From the NCBI GenBank assembly GCA_002687025.1, contig NYZG01000003.1, positions 1 through 8,315 on the forward strand: a stretch of 8,315 nucleotides of DNA. Direction: 5' to 3'. Every line of letters starts with the position of its first letter. Within the stretch, counting starts at the first letter, position 1. Made by a program: the position numbers and the translations under genes. Source of the stretch: Candidatus Poribacteria bacterium (lineage in GTDB: Bacteria; Poribacteria; WGA-4E; GCA-2687025). Below, one piece after another: positions 1 to 5,881 of this stretch. The notes beneath the pieces were generated by a model. The model did no database searches and was not told the origin of the DNA. It saw nothing but the letters and a program-made list of their open reading frames with translations.

Positions 1-185
1 TTCGTCCGCCCAAACGCGGCGAGGTGCTGTATCGCGAGGTTGGCTCGGCGCCGGTAGGGATCGCCGGGAGCGCTTTCGAACCACTCGCTGACCTCGTCGT
101 GCACGAGGACTGCCCGCGACGGCTCGAGGGCCGTCGCCGTCGGGGCGAGGTCTCGTGTGGGAGTGAAGCGCATTAGCGGGACCAT
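1..185 (-). CDS. Partial small protein, possibly RelE/HigB-like toxin (N-terminal part)
   Basis: The minus-strand frame is open from an ATG at 185 to the window edge (61 codons), with an in-frame TAG two codons before that ATG. The start must therefore be 185 or the second ATG at 173. Roughly four fifths of its codons end in G or C, as expected for a real gene in this G+C-rich DNA. The peptide has a short N-terminus, then VLVHDEVSEWFESAPGD and later AIQHLAAFGRT. That pattern (a strand, an E/D-rich helix ending in W, then a helix closing with L-A-x-F-G) resembles the N-terminal half of RelE/HigB-type toxin mRNases. The catalytic C-terminal half lies outside the window, so no active-site residue can be checked. 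No Shine-Dalgarno sequence is visible before either ATG. The gene diverges from the sigma factor gene across about 115 bases. That it is coding is moderately likely; the toxin assignment is tentative. Confidence 0.42.
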   Translation of the reverse strand, partial: MVPLMRFTPTRDLAPTATALEPSRAVLVHDEVSEWFESAPGDPYRRRANLAIQHLAAFGRT

Positions 186-300
186 CAGCTAGTTGGGAAC
201 ACGACCATGATGCCGCAACTGGCGGGCCATTGCGACCCGCGAGGAAGCGGTCTGCCTGCGGGGTCCGCGCGGAGATGCGGTTTTGTGTCGCATTCGTGCC

Positions 301-1866
301 ATGGAAAGTCTCGGTATAGTAGAGGCCTCGGAGGCATCGTCATTGGCAACCGCAACGGGTCGGGCAAGTGACGGAGCGCTCGTGGCGCGTACGCGTCGCG
401 GCGACAAGGACGCTTTCGCAGCGCTCATGCGGAAGTATGAGGGGCAAGTGTACGCCGTCGCGTATTCGCGGCTGTTGAACGTCGCGGACGCCGAGGACGT
501 GGTGCAGGAGACGTTTCTCCAGGCGTATCGAGCGTTGCGCCAACTGCGCATGCCGGACCGGTTCGGCGGCTGGATCGCCCGTATTGCTCTGTCGTTCTCG
601 TCGAAGCGGCTCCAGGGCAGAAGGCGCGAACCCGTCGCGAATGTCGCGGAACTGTTAAAGGACGCGGCGGGGCCGCCCATCGGGCAAGAAGGCTTCGAGC
701 GGGACGAGGACGCCCGCCGCCTTGTCGAAGGCGCGCTGGCGTCGCTCCCGGAGACTCTCCGCGCGCCGTTCGTGATGCGGCACGTCGCGGAGGCCTCGTA
801 CAGGGCGATTGCCGAGGCGCTGCTCATCCGCCCCAGAGCGGCGGAGCGGCGTGTGCGACTGGCGCGTGCGAAGCTGCAGCGGTACTTCGCAGCTCGCGGC
901 ACGACGGACCTCGCGCGTGACGCGCTGCTCACCGGGCTCCTGGTACCGACGCCGATGCAAGGCCTGCTCGACGCGCTCCCGGACGCTCCGCCCGACACGC
1001 CCAGTGCGAAGCACGGCGGCGGCGCGTTGGCGGCGGGATTCACCGGCGCCCTCGTCGTCAGTGGGGCGCTTGTCCTTCTTGGGGGCGTCAAGGCGATGCG
1101 ATCCGCCGCGCGTGTGGGAACGCGAGATGTCGTCATGATCGTTGGACCCGCGGCGTCATGGTCTGGAGCGGCGCCGACTCGCGGGGTCGGGCCTATGAGG
1201 AACCAACGCTCGCCCATCCCCGCCGGCGCGCGCCTCATCGCCGACATGAGCTTCGAGGGCATCGGGCCGGGACAGCCGCTGCTCGGGTGGACGGAAGGTG
1301 TCTATGCACAGTCTGTGGACTCGCCGACGGGCAACGGGACGGGAGCGGCGATGGTGAACACGAACATACCGCCCGCCTACTACCGGTTCCCGCTGGCTCG
1401 GGGTGTGGTGACCGTGGAGCTGTGGATGAAGCCGCGCTACGGGCCGGACGCAAACTGCATGCTTTGGCTCGGAAATCACCTTCGAGGCTGGCAGGCGGCC
1501 GACTACTCGGTCCACGAATCGCGACCTGCGGGTGGGAATGCCGTGGCGGAGTGCATCGTGGTGCAGAAGGGCGATGGGGACACCTGGGAGTACCCGACAT
1601 CCGCCGGGCCGCCCAGACGCTTCGCCGACTACGACGGCGACTGGCATCACGTCAGGGTGAGGTACGACACACGCGCGAACCAATACGACCTATACCTCGA
1701 CCGTACCCTCGTACGCGCCGGGATCCCCGGCCATCGGGACATCTCCGAGGGCATATCGTGCATCTCGCTGAACAGTGGCAGGTGGGATCGAGAACGCGAC
1801 GAGGCGTCTCTGTTCGACAGCCTGAGGATATACGTCGAACGTGAGGAGGAACCCCTGGGCTCGTGA
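301..1866 (+). CDS. ECF-type sigma-70 factor fused to a hydrophobic segment and LamG/ConA-like domain
   Basis: Predicted 521-residue protein; numbers below count from the ATG at 301. Residues 23-108 form sigma region 2: DALVARTRRGDKDAF-like lead-in, then DAEDVVQETFLQAYRAL (region 2.2) and FGGWIARIALSFSSKRL (region 2.3-2.4, DNA melting and -10 reading). Residues 141-197 form region 4 (SLPETLRAPFVMRHV, then a helix-turn-helix from SYRAIAEAL). The HTH turn is unusual: LLIRPRAAERRV replaces the common LGIPxGTVKSR. Residues 240-263 are a hydrophobic, Gly/Ala/Leu/Val-rich segment, a likely single membrane span. A linker follows, then residues 311-511 match a LamG/concanavalin-A-like lectin fold (LIADMSFEG, VTVELWMKP, DGDWHHVRVRYD, YDLYLD, FDSLRIYVE). 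ECF factors are usually about 180-200 residues, so well over half of this protein is extra. An alternative TTG start at 283 has GGAG eight bases upstream, whereas the ATG has no visible ribosome site; both precede the conserved region. Sigma and lectin-like parts are clear; substrate and target promoters are unknown. Confidence 0.88.
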   Translation: MESLGIVEASEASSLATATGRASDGALVARTRRGDKDAFAALMRKYEGQVYAVAYSRLLNVADAEDVVQETFLQAYRALRQLRMPDRFGGWIARIALSFSSKRLQGRRREPVANVAELLKDAAGPPIGQEGFERDEDARRLVEGALASLPETLRAPFVMRHVAEASYRAIAEALLIRPRAAERRVRLARAKLQRYFAARGTTDLARDALLTGLLVPTPMQGLLDALPDAPPDTPSAKHGGGALAAGFTGALVVSGALVLLGGVKAMRSAARVGTRDVVMIVGPAASWSGAAPTRGVGPMRNQRSPIPAGARLIADMSFEGIGPGQPLLGWTEGVYAQSVDSPTGNGTGAAMVNTNIPPAYYRFPLARGVVTVELWMKPRYGPDANCMLWLGNHLRGWQAADYSVHESRPAGGNAVAECIVVQKGDGDTWEYPTSAGPPRRFADYDGDWHHVRVRYDTRANQYDLYLDRTLVRAGIPGHRDISEGISCISLNSGRWDRERDEASLFDSLRIYVEREEEPLGS

Positions 1867-2237
1867 CGGAGTCGGCGATCCCAGGAATCCGGCCGAGCAG
1901 CACGGAGGCAATACCACGACGGCAACCGACTGATGTCACGAACGGCTCGTGATCGAGGGCGCCCGCCCAGATATTCCAGTTCGGAGCGGGCGCGCCACAC
2001 ACCCGGCGACCGTGGAAGCAGCCGGATGCAAGCCAAGAGTACGCAGCAACCAAAGGGCGCGCAACTTCCGGCCGTTACAGGGCCGGCAGGACGTCTGTGC
2101 CCTGCGCGGATATGCGATGTGGAACGTGAGGCGCGTGCGATCCAGACCAACGGGACGGATTCGGCGTGTGCGCTCCGCGGTCTTAACGGCGGAGAGCCAG
2201 TGCCACGCATGGCTCGTGATTGAGGACACCTGCCCAG
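1858..2237 (+). repeat. Three degenerate direct copies of a 27-nt element
   Basis: Copies lie at 1858-1884, 1944-1970 and 2211-2237, all in the same orientation. All three share GGCTCGTGA at the left end and CCCAG at the right end, separated by 13 bases. Copies two and three agree at 23 of 27 positions, and all four differences are transitions. Their similarity extends ten bases to the left (1934 and 2201) with 7 of 10 matching. The first copy is more diverged (19 of 27 against the second) and includes the TGA stop of the sigma gene. The third copy ends 45 bases before the start codon of the large secreted-protein gene. They could be operator sites, or remnants of a duplicated leader. Confidence 0.45.
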
Positions 2238-2282
2238 GAACACCACATCGGGTCACACGACAACACGCATGAGGAAAGAGCC
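1867..2282. other. Non-coding spacer between sigma gene and secreted-protein gene
   Basis: About 415 bases with no convincing gene: the short open frames here have arginine/proline-rich, low-complexity translations and no ribosome site. It holds two of the three copies of a degenerate direct repeat, and the third overlaps the sigma gene's end. It also holds a small hairpin at 2068-2086 (CCGGCC and GGCCGG around a 7-base loop). A weak 6-bp pairing of 1854-1859 with 1880-1885 spans the sigma stop codon; no T-run follows it, so it is not a convincing terminator. The length is more than a simple operon gap needs, so a promoter for the downstream gene is likely here, but no clear -35/-10 pair was found. 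Confidence 0.5.
2271..2278 (+). promoter_or_regulatory. Ribosome binding site fixing the start at 2283
   Basis: GAGGAAAG lies four bases before the ATG at 2283, with the AGGA core at usual spacing. The same frame is open upstream to a TTG at 2220, but that extension has no ribosome site and would put 21 hydrophilic residues in front of the signal peptide. The ATG at 2283 is therefore chosen. Confidence 0.7.
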
Positions 2283-3044
2283 ATGTCATCGACGTTGGGA
2301 CAGATTGACCGACTGCGGTTGGTGGCGATCATCGCCGCTCTGGCGTGCGTCTCGCGCGCGCCCGCGCTGGCGCAGGTGACGTTTACGGACGAAGCGGCGG
2401 CGGCAGGTCTGGGTTACGTCGGCGAAACGGACTCGATTGCCTGGGGCGACTATAACGGCGACGGCTACGAAGACCTGTACGTCTCACAGCGCGCGACAGC
2501 AGGAGGCCTCGCGGGAGCTACCTACCTACGGAACCAGCTCTACCGCAACAACGGAGACGGCACGTTCACCGACGTAGCGCCAGCGCTGGGCCTCGATTTG
2601 GACGGCGACAATCGCACCGCGCTATGGGCCGACTACGATAACGATGGCGATCTCGATCTGTACGTGTCTAGGCAGGACGCGCTGAACGCCCTGTTCCGCA
2701 ACGACGGCGGAAGCTTCAACGATGTCGCCGACTCGGCCGGCCTACAAGACGACCCTACCGGGCGGGCCTACGGCGCCGCCTGGGCCGACTATGACGGCGA
2801 TGGCTACCTCGACCTGTTCTCACGAGGCATGCGGCCGCAGACAGGCTGTACCGGGGCAACGGGACTGGGTTCGTCGATGTTGCCGCTACGGTCGGTGTGG
2901 CGGACACGGGATCAGGACGCTCGCCCGCCTGGGCCGATTACGATGGGGACGGCGATATCGACCTCTACCTGCCGATCGCTGGCCAGCCCAGCAAGCTCTA
3001 CACGAACGAGGCCGGCATGTTCACGGATGACTCCGCTGCTTTAG
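2283..3044 (+). CDS. Secreted FG-GAP/VCBS propeller protein, N-terminal part (frameshifted)
   Basis: This is the first part of a large exported protein, separated from the rest by a one-base frameshift near 2820. Residues 1-30 are a signal peptide: R10 and R12, a hydrophobic core LVAIIAALACV, and an ALA-Q cleavage site. C22 follows ALA, a poor lipobox, so a lipoprotein is less likely. Three calcium-binding FG-GAP/VCBS loops follow: WGDYNGDGYEDLYV from residue 54, WADYDNDGDLDLYV from 115 and WADYDGDGYLDLF from 167. Between them are LYRNNGDGTFTDVA-like strands typical of the CRTAC1/UnbV family. After F179 (codon 2817-2819) the frame turns into Arg/Thr/Pro-rich nonsense up to the stop at 3044, while the repeat pattern resumes in another frame. 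The genuine product in this frame is about 179 residues. If the break is real, a truncated secreted protein without its propeller closure would result. Confidence 0.8.
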   Translation: MSSTLGQIDRLRLVAIIAALACVSRAPALAQVTFTDEAAAAGLGYVGETDSIAWGDYNGDGYEDLYVSQRATAGGLAGATYLRNQLYRNNGDGTFTDVAPALGLDLDGDNRTALWADYDNDGDLDLYVSRQDALNALFRNDGGSFNDVADSAGLQDDPTGRAYGAAWADYDGDGYLDLFSRGMRPQTGCTGATGLGSSMLPLRSVWRTRDQDARPPGPITMGTAISTSTCRSLASPASSTRTRPACSRMTPLL

Positions 3045-3427
3045 GAATCGCCACTGGGTCCGTGGGCACCGGCGCCGCATGGGCTGATTACGACAACGAC
3101 GGGTTCATAGATTTATATATAACCAATACGAGTGGTACTAACTGGCTGTACCACAACGACAGCGGAACTGCCTTCACCAACGTAGCCGCCACAGCGGGCG
3201 TCGGCAGCGGCGGAGCTGGACGTGGCGTCGCCTGGGGTGACTATGACAACGATGGCGACCTGGATCTGGCTACGATCAGCTACACGAGCTCACTGTTACT
3301 CTACAGCAACAACGGCGATGGCACGTTCGCCAACATCGCGTCAACCGTTGGAGCCGGATTGACCGGCAGCGTGTTTCAGGCCGCGTGGGCCGACTACGAC
3401 CGCGATGGCGACCTCGACCTCTATGTC
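2442..3427 (+). repeat. Seven FG-GAP/VCBS repeats (seven-bladed propeller)
   Basis: Seven D-x-D/N-x-D-G-x-x-D-L loops begin at about 2442, 2625, 2781, 2930, 3080, 3233 and 3386, each opening with W(A/G)DY. After the first interval of 61 residues, spacing is 50-52 residues. This matches one loop per blade, and seven blades is the number seen in integrin-alpha-type propellers. The frameshift falls just after the third loop. Each loop should bind one calcium ion. Confidence 0.85.
2819..2822 (+). other. Single-base frameshift splitting the propeller gene
   Basis: Codons up to 2817-2819 (TTC, Phe) read DYDGDGYLDLF in one frame. From 2822 the next frame reads TRHAAADRLYRGNGTGFVDVAA, which is the expected strand following a VCBS loop. 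Adding one base next to 2820-2821 restores an uninterrupted protein of about 1,179 residues. No X-XXY-YYZ slippery heptamer is present at the join (local sequence CTGTTCTCACG), so programmed -1 frameshifting is not supported. A recent mutation or a sequencing/assembly error are the main options. Confidence 0.85.
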
Positions 3428-5821
3428 GGTAAGGTCGACGCAGGCGGGAACCACTTCTTGGTGAGCGCCGGTGGCGCGAATTCGTGGCTGGCCGTGACGC
3501 TGGTGGGGTCTACGGACAATCGTAAAGGCGTTGGGGCGGTTGTGGCTGCCACGGTTGGTGGGATCACGCAGATGCGTGCCGTGGATGGCGGGACGGGCCT
3601 CACTTCGCAGGACAGCCTGCCCGTGGAGTTCGGTTTGGGAGTTGCGTCGGCCGTGGATACGCTGACCGTACAGTGGCCTTCCGGGTCCACTGATGTGCTC
3701 ATGAACGTCGCCGCGAACCAGATGATCACCGTAACACAGGGCGGTACTGAAACGCCGCCGACCGTCGCCATCACCGCGCCGACGCCTGATCAGATCCTCG
3801 CGGCTGGCACGACGAGCACGCCGCTCACGGTGGCAATCACCGATCACGCGGCGCCGGGCCACTGGCACTGGCAGCTGGACGCGCCGTTCCCGGACACGGG
3901 CGTCGCGGCCGGGGACCACGTCGATCCGGGAGTGCTCACCGACACGATCTCCGACCTCGTCGACGGCGGAGCTCACACAGTCTACGTCGCGCTGGTCGCC
4001 GATGCCGCGCACAGCCTCGTCGACGCGACAATCAACGCAGGCGCGCGCGCTAGCGTGTCGTTCTCTGTGGATACGCTAACGGGGTCGGCCACGGTGTCGG
4101 TCGTGACGCCGACGGAGGGGCAGGAACTGCCGCCTGGCACAGGGACCACGACGCTCAGCGTAGACGTCACCGACCACGCGGCGGGGACCTGGGCGTGGCG
4201 ACTAGACACGGCCTTCCCCGACACCGGCGCCGTCCCGGGCGACGCGAATCCCGTGGCGTCAGGGAGCATCGCCGGGATCGGAGGGCTGGTGGACGGCGCG
4301 TCACACACCGTCTACGTCGCGCTGGTCGATGGAGACCTCGTCGACGCGACGGTAGAACCCGCGTCACGCGCGAGCGCCGCGTTCTCCGTCGGCATTCTGC
4401 CCACAGAATTCGTACGCGTCGTCAGCAAGCAGGGAGGCGCCGGAACCACCACGGCGATCCCCATCGAGGTATACGCCGTGCCGGTCGACACGGTCACCGG
4501 AGTAGACCTCGACCTGCACTACGACGAGACCATCCTCACGCCGACGAGCGACGCGGGCGTTCTGTCCGCCGTCACGATCAACGCAACCCTCGTGCCCGCC
4601 GACTGGGTCATCCTGCAGAACATCTCATCGACCGGCGTGCTATCGGTGTCGCTTGCGAGCGCCTTCGCCAACGCGCTGACAGGCGGCGAGATCCTCTCAG
4701 TGGCGTTCGACGTCGCCGTTGGGGCAATCGCAGGCACGCAGACCCCGCTGACGCTCACCGGCGTGCGTCTCAACGAGGACGAGGTCGACTCGACCGGCGT
4801 GGCCGGTCTCTTCACCGTCCTGAACGTCGTCTACGGCGACGTCACCGGCGATGGCACGATCTCGGCGTATGACGCATCGTGGGTGCTGGAGTGGGTGGCC
4901 AACGATCTCGCGGGCACGCCGATCCTGTTCCCCATTGAGGAGAACGCGCCGATCTGGGCATCGCTGCCGCTGACTGGGTCAGAGGCGCTCGAAGTGGCGG
5001 ATGTCAATGATGACGGGTTCATCACCGCGATGGACGCGTCGGACATACTCAAGAAGCGCGTTGGGATAATCGAGCTGTTCGAGGCGGAGGGTGGCGCGCC
5101 GTCAGCTCCCTCCGTCCTGCCCGGCTCCCTGGTCTACAGCCTGCGTGGTCTGGCCTTGTCGGAACGACCGGGTGCGCATGTCACTGTCACCCTCGACGCG
5201 TCCGCGATGGTCGACCTGTACGCAGGCGAGTTGGTCCTGGAGTTCGACCCGTCGCTAGTGAGACCCGTGGACATCGCCCTGCGGGGTCACCACGGGAGCC
5301 GTGCGACACAGCGGCCTCTGCTCACACAGAGCGAAGGCGACGGGCGCGTCGCAGTAGCGTTCGCCGCCGCGCGGCCGATCGGGACGTCCGACGCGTTCCT
5401 CAACGTCACATTCGAGGCAACGCGCGACATTTCACACGCGCGGGAGGGCGCGATCCGCGCATCTCACCTACGCCTGAACCAGTCGCTGATTGAGACGGGG
5501 TTTGTGTTCTCGTTCCGCATCGAGCCGTACCAAACGCGCCTGATGGCGAACTACCCGAACCCATTCAACCCTGAGACGTGGATCCCCTTCGAATTGGCGG
5601 CGGAGGCGGACGTCACCGTGCGCGTGTATGGGCTCGCCGGGGAACTCGTGCGCACACTGGAACTCGGACGCCGCGCCACGGGCGAGTACCGAGGCCGCGA
5701 TCAGGCAGCGCATTGGGACGGGAGGAACGAGCGCGGCGAACAGGTCGCGAGCGGCGTGTATCTGTACGAGCTTGCCGCAGGCGACTACCGGGAGCTGCGG
5801 CGGCTGGTCGTCATGAAGTAG
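2897..5821 (+). CDS. Secreted propeller/UnbV/cohesin/dockerin protein, main part (frameshifted 5' end)
   Basis: This is the continuation of the gene starting at 2283. The GTG at 2897 is only the first start-like codon in this frame, has no ribosome site and lies inside a propeller blade, so the coding part truly begins near 2822. Numbering from the GTG: residues 12-177 hold propeller loops four to seven. Residues 196-280 are an ASPIC/UnbV domain (NRKGVGAVV, FGLG, WPSG). Residues 286-391 and 398-499 are two Ig-like repeats. Residues 503-643 are cohesin-like. Residues 644-724 are a dockerin with calcium loops D648-x-T-x-D652 to D659 and D702-x-N-x-D706 to D713; the stretch between the loops is longer than in classical type I dockerins. 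Residues 743-878 resemble a second cohesin. Residues 882-974 are the sorting/FlgD-like domain with NYPNPFNPETWIPF and GVYLYEL. The protein is probably exported and surface-attached, binding calcium and protein partners or glycans; no catalytic domain is visible. The domain order is well supported except for the second cohesin. Confidence 0.88.
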   Translation: MADTGSGRSPAWADYDGDGDIDLYLPIAGQPSKLYTNEAGMFTDDSAALGIATGSVGTGAAWADYDNDGFIDLYITNTSGTNWLYHNDSGTAFTNVAATAGVGSGGAGRGVAWGDYDNDGDLDLATISYTSSLLLYSNNGDGTFANIASTVGAGLTGSVFQAAWADYDRDGDLDLYVGKVDAGGNHFLVSAGGANSWLAVTLVGSTDNRKGVGAVVAATVGGITQMRAVDGGTGLTSQDSLPVEFGLGVASAVDTLTVQWPSGSTDVLMNVAANQMITVTQGGTETPPTVAITAPTPDQILAAGTTSTPLTVAITDHAAPGHWHWQLDAPFPDTGVAAGDHVDPGVLTDTISDLVDGGAHTVYVALVADAAHSLVDATINAGARASVSFSVDTLTGSATVSVVTPTEGQELPPGTGTTTLSVDVTDHAAGTWAWRLDTAFPDTGAVPGDANPVASGSIAGIGGLVDGASHTVYVALVDGDLVDATVEPASRASAAFSVGILPTEFVRVVSKQGGAGTTTAIPIEVYAVPVDTVTGVDLDLHYDETILTPTSDAGVLSAVTINATLVPADWVILQNISSTGVLSVSLASAFANALTGGEILSVAFDVAVGAIAGTQTPLTLTGVRLNEDEVDSTGVAGLFTVLNVVYGDVTGDGTISAYDASWVLEWVANDLAGTPILFPIEENAPIWASLPLTGSEALEVADVNDDGFITAMDASDILKKRVGIIELFEAEGGAPSAPSVLPGSLVYSLRGLALSERPGAHVTVTLDASAMVDLYAGELVLEFDPSLVRPVDIALRGHHGSRATQRPLLTQSEGDGRVAVAFAAARPIGTSDAFLNVTFEATRDISHAREGAIRASHLRLNQSLIETGFVFSFRIEPYQTRLMANYPNPFNPETWIPFELAAEADVTVRVYGLAGELVRTLELGRRATGEYRGRDQAAHWDGRNERGEQVASGVYLYELAAGDYRELRRLVVMK
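3752..4396 (+). repeat. Two tandem Ig-like domain repeats of about 105 residues
   Basis: Two copies within the large secreted protein share ITDHAA/VTDHAA, W-x-W-x-L-D-x-x-FPDTG, LVDG-x-x-HTVYVALV, LVDAT and RAS-x-x-FSV in the same order. The first runs from about 3752 to 4069 and the second from about 4088 to 4393. They look like an internal duplication of a beta-sandwich spacer between the UnbV domain and the first cohesin-like domain. Confidence 0.8.
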
Positions 5822-5836
5822 AGCGGGCCGTGTGCC

Positions 5837-5863
5837 GGCGAGAGCCCTCACTGAGCTCCCGCC
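5837..5863. terminator. Possible bidirectional terminator hairpin between convergent genes
   Basis: A 9-bp stem with one mismatch (GGCGAGAGC at 5837-5845 with GCTCCCGCC at 5855-5863) closes a 9-base loop. It lies in the 60-base gap between the stop of the secreted-protein gene and the stop of the opposing isomerase gene. There is no T-run on either side, so it is not a textbook intrinsic terminator; the position is the main argument. Confidence 0.3.
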
Positions 5864-5881
5864 ACTCGGCCGTCCCAAGGA

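Noticed and set aside
315..320. TATAGT, similar to a -10 box
   Set aside because: It lies inside the sigma coding region just after the chosen start and has no matching -35 at proper spacing.
189..1262. A 357-residue minus-strand open frame opposite the sigma factor gene
   Set aside because: Its translation is Ser/Ala/Arg-rich with no domain pattern, and it lies antisense to the clearly coding sigma regions; it is a by-product of G+C-rich codon use.
2061..2095. GCAACTT at 2061-2067, similar to the ECF -35 motif GGAACTT
   Set aside because: The nearest CGTC/GTCTG-type -10 candidate at about 2092 is too far away (over 20 bases); no plausible promoter pair.
1933..2272. Short plus- and minus-strand open frames in the spacer before the secreted-protein gene
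   Set aside because: Low-complexity Arg/Pro-rich translations, no ribosome sites, overlapping one another in several frames.
2220..2282. Upstream extension of the secreted-protein gene to a TTG start
   Set aside because: It has no ribosome site and would bury the signal peptide behind 21 hydrophilic residues; the ATG at 2283 has GAGGAAAG at the right distance.
2816..2824. Programmed -1 ribosomal frameshift site in the propeller gene
   Set aside because: The join lacks a slippery heptamer, and no stable downstream structure was obvious; such recoding is not known for this family.
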